A stretch of 25,496 nt of DNA from CAZULF01 sp964621215. GTDB taxonomy: Bacteria; Pseudomonadota; Gammaproteobacteria; UBA1113. The stretch lies in assembly GCA_964621215.1 (NCBI GenBank), contig CAZULF010000022.1, positions 1 to 25,496 on the forward strand, written 5' to 3'. Below, piece by piece: positions 14,259 through 21,216 of this stretch. The notes beneath the pieces were generated by a model that worked only from the letters and a program-made list of their open reading frames with translations, was not told where the DNA came from and did no database searches. The first letter of the stretch is position 1. Each line of letters opens with the position of its first letter. The translations under genes were made by a program, and so were the position numbers.

Positions 14259-15566
14259 TTAAAGCGTGCGTTGCTTTTCACGAATCTCATCAAGCGTTTT
14301 ACAGTCAATACATAATGTTGCCGTTGGACGTGCTTCTAAACGACGAATACCAACTTCAACACCACAACCATCACAATAACCATATTCATGGTGCTCTAAA
14401 CGATTTAATGCTTCTTCAATTTTTCTTAGCAGCTTACCTTCACGCGTACGTGTTTTCAGCATGAAGAAAATTTCTTCTTCATTGGTTGCACGGTCAGTAA
14501 AATCAGATAGGTTTTTATCAGAGCCACGCATATCATTAACCGTACGATCCACTTCTTCCATCAGTTGTCGGCGCATAGCTTCTAATATGATGCGGAAATG
14601 TTTGATTTGCCCTTCACTCATGTAAGCCTCGCCTTCCATAGGCTTATAAGGCGCTATTCCTTCAAGACCCGCAACTAAATTTCGGGGTTCTTTTCTTGCA
14701 CCAGAACGCTCATATTCTCTAATAATGGGAGACTCAAGTTCCATACTCATTTCCTTTGCTCGGTTTTGGCTTTTGTTTTCAACTAATTTCATTAATGGTG
14801 ATTTTTTTTGAGTTATCACCGCATGTTCTTTGTTTAGATTATCGGTTGTTCCAGTGGCTGGCTTAGTTTTAGTTGCTGCTTTTATCGGAACAACTTTTGC
14901 AACTGTTTTTGATTTTGTACTTGGTTGTGCTGGAGTAGCTTGCTTCACTGGAGGTTTGGCTATAACTTTTTTTGCCGCAGTTTTAGCTACTGCGATTTTA
15001 GCGACCGTTTCCGTTTTGGAGGAAGTCGCTGACGATTTAACTGGATTTTTTGCCGCTATTTTGGGAGATGTTGCAATAACTTTAATGCCTGCTTTTGTAT
15101 CTGCATTACTTTTTGCTGCTTTTACTGAGGCTGTAGTAACGTTAGTTATTCCTTTTTTGACGGGAGCTTTTGCTTTAGTATTCGCCGTTGTTTTTTTAAC
15201 TGGTTTTGCTGAGACTACTTTTTTAGGCGCAACTGTTTTTGCAACTGGTTTTTTCACAACTTTTTTAGTTACAACTGTTTTAGCTACATTTTTTTTAGCT
15301 GATTTTGGAGGTGCAGCTACTGATTTAGTCACACTTTTTTTAACCGGTTTTTTAGCGCTACTTACTTTTGCCGTCACTTTTTTGGGGGCTACTTTTTTAG
15401 GTACAGCAGTGGATTTCGATCCCACTTTTTTCGTTGCAGTAGATTTTGTCGGCGCAGTTTTTTTCTTATTAGTAGTTTGCACTTTTGATTTACTGACAAC
15501 GTTATTTTTGCCTCCCGTAGTTTTTTTTGTTCCTGTCTTAACGGGGGCCTTCTTACTTGAAGCCAT
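14259..15566 (-). CDS. dksA: DksA with a long histone-H1-like N-terminal extension
   Basis: A 435-residue fusion. Residues about 315-435 are a complete DksA: YMSEGQIKHFRIILEAMR, the coiled-coil tip DFTDRA (355-360, matching the DxxDxA motif that reaches the RNA polymerase active site), a C4 zinc finger (C398, C401, C419, C422) and IRRLEARPTA. DksA with ppGpp reprograms transcription. Residues about 1-240 are Lys/Ala/Thr/Val/Pro-rich (KKPVAK, KKVVKK repeats), like bacterial H1-like proteins such as AlgP, and should bind DNA or RNA. E. coli DksA has 151 residues. The N-terminal start is backed by AGGAG 8 nt before the ATG and by its own promoter. An internal start giving a short DksA (for example M272) cannot be excluded. 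Confidence 0.92.
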   Translation of the reverse strand: MASSKKAPVKTGTKKTTGGKNNVVSKSKVQTTNKKKTAPTKSTATKKVGSKSTAVPKKVAPKKVTAKVSSAKKPVKKSVTKSVAAPPKSAKKNVAKTVVTKKVVKKPVAKTVAPKKVVSAKPVKKTTANTKAKAPVKKGITNVTTASVKAAKSNADTKAGIKVIATSPKIAAKNPVKSSATSSKTETVAKIAVAKTAAKKVIAKPPVKQATPAQPSTKSKTVAKVVPIKAATKTKPATGTTDNLNKEHAVITQKKSPLMKLVENKSQNRAKEMSMELESPIIREYERSGARKEPRNLVAGLEGIAPYKPMEGEAYMSEGQIKHFRIILEAMRRQLMEEVDRTVNDMRGSDKNLSDFTDRATNEEEIFFMLKTRTREGKLLRKIEEALNRLEHHEYGYCDGCGVEVGIRRLEARPTATLCIDCKTLDEIREKQRTL

Positions 15567-15607
15567 AACATTATCTCCTATCGAAAAACTAATAAAACTA
15601 TCAAAAC

Positions 15608-15637
15608 ACTATACAAGTATTTTGGCATGAGGGTCAA
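15608..15637 (-). promoter_or_regulatory. Sigma-70-type promoter for dksA
   Basis: On the minus strand TTGACC (15632-15637) and TATAGT (15608-15613) are separated by 18 bp, a good housekeeping match, about 40 bp upstream of the dksA start. The -35 box overlaps the prmC stop codon. It implies dksA can be transcribed independently of the upstream prfA-prmC unit. Confidence 0.6.
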
Positions 15638-16689
15638 GTAAAACCTGGCATGGCGGCTGGGGTACATCCTACTGTAAAGCGATGATGCCCGGCATAGTCA
15701 CAATAGGTCTTTATTTCAACAAATCCATGCTGTTGCATCGCCGCGGCGACGGCTTCGGCTTGCTGGTAACCATGCTCCAACACTAAATAGCCATTGGGAT
15801 GCAAATAAGAACCCGCTTGTTGGATAAGATGGTATAAATCGGCCATTCCTGCCTCTTTAGCAATCAATGCACTGGCGGGTTCGAAGCGTAGATCACCTTG
15901 GGTTAAATGTGCATCGTCAGAATCAATATAAGGCGGATTACTGATAATACAGTGGAATCGCGCTTTTCCGAACAACGAATCTGTTTCGCAAAAGAAATCG
16001 TCGTCTCGCGGCTCCACAGCCACGTCGTCCCGCGGCTTGTCCGCGGGATCCAGAACGCATCGACACGCTATGGATCCCGCGGACAAGCCGCGGGACGACG
16101 TGGCTGTGGAGCCGCGGGACGACGTGGCTGTGGAGTCGCGGAACGACAAGGATTCGGTAAGTTGCACTAATGGCTCGAACCATGCTCCTAAACGCCAGTC
16201 TATATTTTTTATCCTCAAACGTTTTGCATTTTCACATGCGACGGCTAATGCAGCAGCAGATTTGTCGGTTGCTACAATGTGCCATTGTGGTTTTTCTGAG
16301 GCGAGAGCTAAGGCGATTGCACCGGAGCCGGTGCCTAAATCAGCAACTGTGAGCTGTTGTTCGTTAGCAAAATGTTGCAATACCCATTCAACCAAATGCT
16401 CTGTTTCAGGACGTGGAATTAAAGTATCGGGTGTCACGCGTAAATTCAACGACCAAAAGGCCCATTCTTCAAGAATATAGGCAATGGGTTCACCTGTTTG
16501 GCGACGTTGGCAATAGTGTTGGAATAGTTTGGCTTTATCATCTGATACCAGGCGCTCAGGCCATGTGCGTAAATAGGTAGGTGAGACTTGCATCGCATGG
16601 GCCAGCAAGATGCTGGCTTCTAATTCAGGAGAAAATTCTGCTGATAATGCTTGTTTTCCCCATCGTAGCCAATGATTAATCGTTAACAC
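15634..16689 (-). CDS. prmC: Peptide chain release factor N5-glutamine methyltransferase with palindromic insert
   Basis: PrmC/HemK methylates the Gln of the GGQ motif in release factors using S-adenosylmethionine; its substrate gene prfA lies immediately upstream. Visible are INHWLRWGKQAL (N-terminal helical domain), LIPRPETEHLVEW, the SAM loop DLGTGSGAIALALA, the catalytic SNPPYID and GDLRFEPASALIA. The frame is open to a GTG at 16729, but homology begins near GTG 16687-16689, which I use; the start is uncertain and overlaps prfA by 14 nt. Between GAWFEPLVQL and GKARFHCIISNPPY, about 60 extra residues coincide with a palindromic repeat array. The result is about 351 residues against the usual 275-290. 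The insert lies just before NPPY but leaves all motifs intact. Confidence 0.92.
   Translation of the reverse strand: MLTINHWLRWGKQALSAEFSPELEASILLAHAMQVSPTYLRTWPERLVSDDKAKLFQHYCQRRQTGEPIAYILEEWAFWSLNLRVTPDTLIPRPETEHLVEWVLQHFANEQQLTVADLGTGSGAIALALASEKPQWHIVATDKSAAALAVACENAKRLRIKNIDWRLGAWFEPLVQLTESLSFRDSTATSSRGSTATSSRGLSAGSIACRCVLDPADKPRDDVAVEPRDDDFFCETDSLFGKARFHCIISNPPYIDSDDAHLTQGDLRFEPASALIAKEAGMADLYHLIQQAGSYLHPNGYLVLEHGYQQAEAVAAAMQQHGFVEIKTYCDYAGHHRFTVGCTPAAMPGFT
15975..16155. repeat. PE1 full-length element within a larger palindrome, inserted in prmC
   Basis: A 78-bp PE1 core (16023-16100) is extended on both sides, so that 15999-16052 and 16071-16124 form 54-nt arms with one mismatch around an 18-nt spacer. 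On one side a 24-bp unit (arm plus GTGGCTGTGGAG) occurs twice, with a third, decayed copy to 16150. On the coding strand this gives 8-residue repeats SSRGSTAT, SSRGSTAT-like, SSRGLSAG, then DPADKPRDDVAVEPRDD. The core and the 24-bp unit are multiples of three. The spacer is in the opposite orientation to the birA copy relative to the gene, yet the flanking peptides match. Confidence 0.9.
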
Positions 16690-17776
16690 TACTTTCTGCC
16701 ATATTTGCCAATAATTCTGCCTGATATTCACGCACTAAAGGTTCTAACACTTGACCTAAATCACCTTCCATAATGTCGGTTAACTTATATAAAGTGAGAT
16801 TGATGCGATGATCCGTGAGTCGACCTTGAGGATAATTATAAGTACGGATACGCTCAGAACGATCGCCTGTTCCCACCAAACTACGTCGTGTTTGTGTTTG
16901 CTGTGCTTGCTGTCGTTCTTGTTCAGCATTTAAAATACGAGCTTTTAATAAGTTCATCGCTTTAGCGCGGTTTTTATGTTGTGAACGCTCTTCCTGACAT
17001 TCTACCACCGTTCCGGTAGGAATATGAGTAATGCGAATAGCCGATTCAGTTTTATTGACGTGCTGACCTCCTGCACCGGATGCACGATAGGTATCAATCT
17101 TTAAATCAGCTGGGTTGATGTCGATGTCATCAATTTCATCGACCTCTGGCATGATAGCCACGGTGCATGTTGAGGTATGAATTCGGCCTTGCGCTTCTGT
17201 TGCCGGAACACGTTGAACGCGATGAGCACCCGATTCAAATTTTAATTTCGAATACACATCTTGACCGATGATCTTGGTGATAATTTCTTTATAACCGCCG
17301 TGCTCACCCAAACTTTCATGGATGACTTCGACTGTCCAACCTACCGTTTCAGCATATTTGGAGTACATCCGAAATAAATCACCGGCAAAAATAGCTGCTT
17401 CATCGCCGCCTGCACCGGCCCGAATTTCTAAATAAACATCTCGCGAATCATTAGGATCTCGCGGTAATAATAATAATTGTAATGCCGCTTCTAATTCTTC
17501 AACATGAGCTTTAATGGTGGGATATTCTTCTTCGGCTAAGGCGCGCAATTCCGGATCGTCGTCTTTTTGCATTTCGATGATTTGTTCAAAGGCTTGCAGC
17601 GTAGTTTGATATTGTTTATAGCAATCAACTAGAGGTTCGATTTGTGCATATTCTTTTGATAGTTCGCGAAAACGCGTTTGTTGATTGATAATTTCAGCAT
17701 CCGCCAACAAGGCGCCAATTTCTTCATGACGCTCCAATAAGGATCCTAATTTGTTATTTAATGATTCTTTTAGCAT
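16676..17776 (-). CDS. prfA: Peptide chain release factor 1
   Basis: RF1, 366 residues (E. coli 360), which reads UAA and UAG stop codons and triggers release of the finished protein. The stop-codon recognition tripeptide PAT (191-193, in HRVQRVPATEAQGRIH) identifies RF1 rather than RF2. The catalytic GGQ (236-238, in GAGGQHVNKTES) is the PrmC methylation site. VVECQEERSQHKNRAKA and the RTYNYPQGRLTDHRI segment are also present. AGGAGAG precedes the ATG; the ATG overlaps the stop of the upstream SDR gene by one base and the 3' end overlaps prmC. hemA, the usual upstream neighbour in many gammaproteobacteria, is absent. Confidence 0.97.
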   Translation of the reverse strand: MLKESLNNKLGSLLERHEEIGALLADAEIINQQTRFRELSKEYAQIEPLVDCYKQYQTTLQAFEQIIEMQKDDDPELRALAEEEYPTIKAHVEELEAALQLLLLPRDPNDSRDVYLEIRAGAGGDEAAIFAGDLFRMYSKYAETVGWTVEVIHESLGEHGGYKEIITKIIGQDVYSKLKFESGAHRVQRVPATEAQGRIHTSTCTVAIMPEVDEIDDIDINPADLKIDTYRASGAGGQHVNKTESAIRITHIPTGTVVECQEERSQHKNRAKAMNLLKARILNAEQERQQAQQTQTRRSLVGTGDRSERIRTYNYPQGRLTDHRINLTLYKLTDIMEGDLGQVLEPLVREYQAELLANMAESSVND

Positions 17777-18546
17777 TATCTCTCCTGCATCCTCATAGCA
17801 CCATCTAATCGAATCACACTACCATTCAGCATACTATTTTCTACAATATGTGCCGCTAACATGGCAAATTCTTCCGGCTTCCCTAATCGATGAGGGAATG
17901 GAACTTGCATAGCTAAACTATCTTGCACTGCTTGTGGCATGGCAGTCAGCATCGGCGTTGCTATCAATCCTGGAGCAATGGTCATTACGCGGATGCCGTA
18001 GCGTGCTAATTCACGTGCTGCGGGCAATGTCATCCCCACTACACCACCTTTGGAAGCGCTATATGCGGTTTGTCCAATTTGGCCTTCATAGGCGGCTATT
18101 GATGCGGTATTGATAATAACACCTCTTTCTTCCGAATCATTCACTGGTGCAAGCTGACTCATTGCCGCTGCAGCAATACGCATCACGTTAAACGTCCCGA
18201 TTAAATTCACTTCTATGACGTGGGTAAAATCGGCTAACGGCATTACACCTTCTTTACCGACCATGCGTTTTGCGGGCGCAATGCCTGCGCAATTAATACA
18301 AATACGCGGCGTACCTATTTTTTCAACAATTTCAGCGTAGGTAGTTTCAACTGAATGTGCATCAACTACATCAACTGCAAATGCCCTACCGTCAACTTTT
18401 GCTGCTGTCTGGCTTGCAGCTTGGATATTTCGATCCAAAATAATGACTTTAGCGCCTTTATTGGCTAAGTAAACTGCTGTTGCTGCGCCCATACCCGATG
18501 CGCCGCCAGTAATGAGTGCAATTGTATTGTTGATTTCCATCGACAT
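17776..18546 (-). CDS. Short-chain dehydrogenase, 3-hydroxyacyl-CoA dehydrogenase type II-like
   Basis: A 256-residue classical SDR: TGGASGMG cofactor loop (13-20), INCAGIAPAKR, catalytic Ser in NTASIAAYEGQ and YSASK (Tyr about 161, Lys about 165), and IAPGLIATPML. The overall pattern resembles the HSD17B10/3-hydroxyacyl-CoA dehydrogenase group, NAD-dependent enzymes of fatty-acid and branched-chain oxidation; the substrate is inferred. Asp37 in VIILDRN fits NAD preference. It starts 1 nt after the metI stop, using an AAGG within the end of metI, and overlaps prfA by 1 nt. It thus sits between a methionine importer and a release factor, with no obvious functional link to either. Confidence 0.88.
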   Translation of the reverse strand: MSMEINNTIALITGGASGMGAATAVYLANKGAKVIILDRNIQAASQTAAKVDGRAFAVDVVDAHSVETTYAEIVEKIGTPRICINCAGIAPAKRMVGKEGVMPLADFTHVIEVNLIGTFNVMRIAAAAMSQLAPVNDSEERGVIINTASIAAYEGQIGQTAYSASKGGVVGMTLPAARELARYGIRVMTIAPGLIATPMLTAMPQAVQDSLAMQVPFPHRLGKPEEFAMLAAHIVENSMLNGSVIRLDGAMRMQER

Positions 18547-18547
18547 T

Positions 18548-19204
18548 TTACCTTACATGTAATAAACGCTTCACCCACAAATCACCGATCCATTGTACAC
18601 CTTGAACTAAGATAATAAGTACCACCACCGTGACAATCATCAGTTCGGTATTAAACATATTATACCCATATTGAATCGCTAAATCGCCTAAACCGCCACC
18701 ACCGACAGCACCGGCCATGGCGGAGTAGCCAATCAGCGTCACAACCGTCAGGGTCATGCCATTTACAATGCCGGGCATACTTTCGGGTAATAAGATGCGT
18801 GTGATAACTTGCCAGCGATTCATCCCCATAGCCAATCCAGCCTCAAGCAAGCCCGAGGGAATTTCTTGCAGGGCGTTATCAATAATACGTGCCACGAACG
18901 GTGCTGCACCTAACGACAAAGGTACGATGGCTGCTGTGGTTCCGATTGAGGTGCCAATTAATAAGCGTGTCAGTGGAATAACGGCGACCAACAAAATAAT
19001 AAAGGGTATAGAGCGCACCATGTTGACGATAAAATTTAGCGTTCGGTATAACCATGCGCAAGGAGATAAGGATTGTGGACGACAAACGAAAATGGTAACG
19101 CCCATGGGTAATCCAATCAATAATGCAAATAAGGTTGCCGCCATCACCATGACGATAGTTTGAAATATGCTTTCGCCCAATGCGAGCCATAAACTAGGAG
19201 ACAT
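18548..19204 (-). CDS. metI: D-methionine/methionine ABC transporter permease MetI
   Basis: A 218-residue inner-membrane permease of the MetNIQ importer (E. coli MetI has 217), with about five helices. The ATPase-coupling EAA-like loop lies in the region LQEIPSGLLEAGLAMGMNRW, followed by ILLPESMPGIVNGMTLTVV and the characteristic AMAGAVGGGGLGDLAIQYG. The start overlaps the 3' end of metN by 11 bp, with GGAGGAG upstream inside metN. Substrate assignment rests on the complete metQNI set. Confidence 0.95.
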   Translation of the reverse strand: MSPSLWLALGESIFQTIVMVMAATLFALLIGLPMGVTIFVCRPQSLSPCAWLYRTLNFIVNMVRSIPFIILLVAVIPLTRLLIGTSIGTTAAIVPLSLGAAPFVARIIDNALQEIPSGLLEAGLAMGMNRWQVITRILLPESMPGIVNGMTLTVVTLIGYSAMAGAVGGGGLGDLAIQYGYNMFNTELMIVTVVVLIILVQGVQWIGDLWVKRLLHVR

Positions 19205-20258
19205 ACGCTAACTCCTCCACCATAACGCCTTTTGATCGTAGAAAGGCTAAGCCGGCATCAACTTGATCATGCGTTGATACTTGTACGATCATCGTACCCA
19301 CTAAATGTTCACCAATAAATTCTAAATTTGCTTGCAATATATTCACTTCCAAATTGAAATTTTTCACCAAATGCGCAATTAGGGGTTGGCAAGCTGCATG
19401 ACCATGAAACCGAATTCGCAGTAACAATCCCGTGGCACTTTCATTTTCACAAATAGAAAGTAAGCGTTTATCCCAATTAGTATCACCAATATAGCTAGCA
19501 ATTTCTGTTTGGTGCGGCAAATCAACATCTAAGGGTTGAGAGAAAAATTCCATGACCTGTTTGAGTTGCACCAAGCGACCATGCTCCAATAAAGCAACAC
19601 GCTCACAGGCCGTTTTTATCACATCGATTTCGTGCGTGATTAAAACAATGGTGATGCCTAATTTCTTATTAATTTCACGTAATAATTGCAAAATACTATT
19701 AGTAGATTGTGGATCTAATGCCGAAGTAGCTTCATCACATAATAAAATTTTGGGCTCTGTTGCCAGAGCTCGTGCTATGGCAACTCGCTGTTTTTGGCCG
19801 CCGCTTAACTGTGAGGGATAATGATTCGCACGTTCGGATAATCCCACCAATTGCAACAACTCTGTCACGCGTTCTTTAATTTTCTCAGCCGGAAAATGTG
19901 CGATCTTTAGCGGCATGGCAATATTATCCCACACAGTTTTGCCCGACAGTAAATTAAACTGTTGGAATATCATGCCGATATTGCGTCGAGCTAGATGTAG
20001 TTCAGTTTCGTTAAATTGCTGTAAATTCTGTCCGTTTACTAACACTTTTCCTGACGTGGGTTTTTCTAACAAGTTGATGCAGCGTAATAATGAACTTTTA
20101 CCTGCTCCGCTACGACCAATAACACCAAAAATTTCACCCGCTTCGATGGTTAGATTAATTTTATCTAATGCACAAATTACTCCATGAACGGAAGCAAACG
20201 TTTTCGTCACATCAATAAATTCAATAATAGGTTTTGTTGCTAGTTCTGATTTTGTCAT
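19194..20258 (-). CDS. metN: Methionine ABC transporter ATP-binding protein MetN
   Basis: A 354-residue ATPase powering methionine import. Walker A GRSGAGKSS (48-56), Q-loop in GMIFQQFNLL, signature LSGGQKQR (151-158), Walker B ILLCDEATSALDP (171-183) and the switch His in LITHE are all present. The C-terminal about 90 residues form the NIL domain (LLRIRFHGHAACQPLIAHLV...), which in E. coli MetN binds methionine and inhibits transport when internal methionine is high. GGTAGGAC precedes the ATG 7 nt after metQ. Gene order is metQ-metN-metI, whereas E. coli has metN-metI-metQ. Confidence 0.96.
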   Translation of the reverse strand: MTKSELATKPIIEFIDVTKTFASVHGVICALDKINLTIEAGEIFGVIGRSGAGKSSLLRCINLLEKPTSGKVLVNGQNLQQFNETELHLARRNIGMIFQQFNLLSGKTVWDNIAMPLKIAHFPAEKIKERVTELLQLVGLSERANHYPSQLSGGQKQRVAIARALATEPKILLCDEATSALDPQSTNSILQLLREINKKLGITIVLITHEIDVIKTACERVALLEHGRLVQLKQVMEFFSQPLDVDLPHQTEIASYIGDTNWDKRLLSICENESATGLLLRIRFHGHAACQPLIAHLVKNFNLEVNILQANLEFIGEHLVGTMIVQVSTHDQVDAGLAFLRSKGVMVEELAYVS

Positions 20259-20265
20259 GAGAGTC

Positions 20266-21090
20266 CTACCATGCTGCTACTACTTGACCTTGAAATAATT
20301 TCCCTGCTTCTGCTTGCACTTCTCTTGAATGCAATGCATCCACTAAATGCTTAACGTTTTCATTGTTTTCATCACCCATGCGCACGACGATTAAATTAGC
20401 ATAGGGTGAATCTTTGCCTTCGATAAACAAAGCATCTCTATCCGGTAATAATCCAGCTGGAACGGCATAATTGGTGTTAATGACTGCAAGCCCCACATCG
20501 GGTAAAACTCGAGATAATTGTGCAGCATCCAAGGCTTTTATTTTAAGATGATACGGATTATCGGTAATATCTAAAGGGGTACTGCTAGCACTGCCGCCGT
20601 CTTTCAATGTGAGCAATTCTGCTTTTTGTAGTAACAACAATGCGCGGGATTTATTACTAGGATCATTAGGAATAGCGACGGTATCACCATCTTTGATTTG
20701 AGTCAGCTGCTGATAACGTTTTGAATAAATCCCCATAGGATATATAAACGTTTTCCCCGCCACTGCTAACTTGTAACCATGTGCTGCCATCGATTGGTCT
20801 AGATAAGGCTGATGCTGGAACATATTGGCATCAATACTGCCATTATTTAAAGCTTCATTCGGTTGATTGTAATCGGTAAACGTCACGATTTGCACGTCCA
20901 AACCATACTCTTTGGCCGCAACTTGCTTCGCCACTTCCATCAGTTTAGTTTCTGGTCCTGCAATGGTACCGACTTTAATGGTCGCTGTGGTCGTGGTGCT
21001 TTTATCATTACAACCGGTTAATGCTATGCTTAAGCCTAAAATCAATGCGCCAATGAATAACTTTGCTTTGCCAATGTTGCTAAATATCAT
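20266..21090 (-). CDS. metQ: Methionine-binding lipoprotein MetQ
   Basis: A 274-residue NLPA-family substrate-binding lipoprotein that feeds methionine to MetNI. A hydrophobic signal ends in the lipobox LTGC (Cys about 27). Family marks are KVGTIAGPETKLMEVAKQVA, TFTDYNQPNEALNNGSIDANMFQH, PYLDQ, IPNDPSNKSRALLLLQ and the terminal QGQVVAAW. AAGGATC precedes the ATG. It is the first gene of the metQNI-SDR-prfA-prmC run. I see neither a MetJ box array nor a recognisable SAM riboswitch upstream. Confidence 0.95.
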   Translation of the reverse strand: MIFSNIGKAKLFIGALILGLSIALTGCNDKSTTTTATIKVGTIAGPETKLMEVAKQVAAKEYGLDVQIVTFTDYNQPNEALNNGSIDANMFQHQPYLDQSMAAHGYKLAVAGKTFIYPMGIYSKRYQQLTQIKDGDTVAIPNDPSNKSRALLLLQKAELLTLKDGGSASSTPLDITDNPYHLKIKALDAAQLSRVLPDVGLAVINTNYAVPAGLLPDRDALFIEGKDSPYANLIVVRMGDENNENVKHLVDALHSREVQAEAGKLFQGQVVAAW

Positions 21091-21216
21091 AAATACGGAT
21101 CCTTACCCATTTTAAAGTATGGCGGTAAGGATATAGGAAATAGCGCTAGTATAGAAGTAGGGAGCGTGAATAATTTTCAACCATCTCTTGCTTGAGATTG
21201 TGAATAACGGCTGTGT
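21091..21216 (-). promoter_or_regulatory. metQ upstream region with small inverted repeats
   Basis: A minus-strand TATACT (21148-21153) is a possible -10 box, without a well-spaced -35. CCTTAC/GTAAGG (about 21101-21130) flanks the metQ leader. ATCTC/GAGAT (21183-21187, 21194-21198) could be a weak stem after the upstream gene, followed by AT-rich sequence. All are weak. Confidence 0.25.

Noticed and set aside
14830..15630. 266-codon plus-strand frame rich in Phe, Val, Thr and Ala, looking like a membrane protein
   Set aside because: It is the exact antisense of the Lys/Ala/Thr-rich dksA extension, whose repetitive codons give hydrophobic residues on the other strand. There is no ribosome binding site and no family resemblance.
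15999..16150. CRISPR-like array from repeated 24-bp units
   Set aside because: Units are directly adjacent without unique spacers, the whole is an in-frame part of prmC, and there are no cas genes.
16037..16480. 147-codon plus-strand frame over prmC
   Set aside because: Antisense to prmC; its length comes from the stop-free palindromic insert. prmC has clear family motifs on the other strand.
15634..16731. prmC as a pseudogene broken by a repeat insertion
   Set aside because: The insert preserves the frame and every recognised motif on both sides is intact, so disruption is not supported.
21091..21216. SAM riboswitch or MetJ operator upstream of metQ
   Set aside because: No AGACGTCT-like tandem boxes and no recognisable SAM-riboswitch core are visible in the 126-bp leader.
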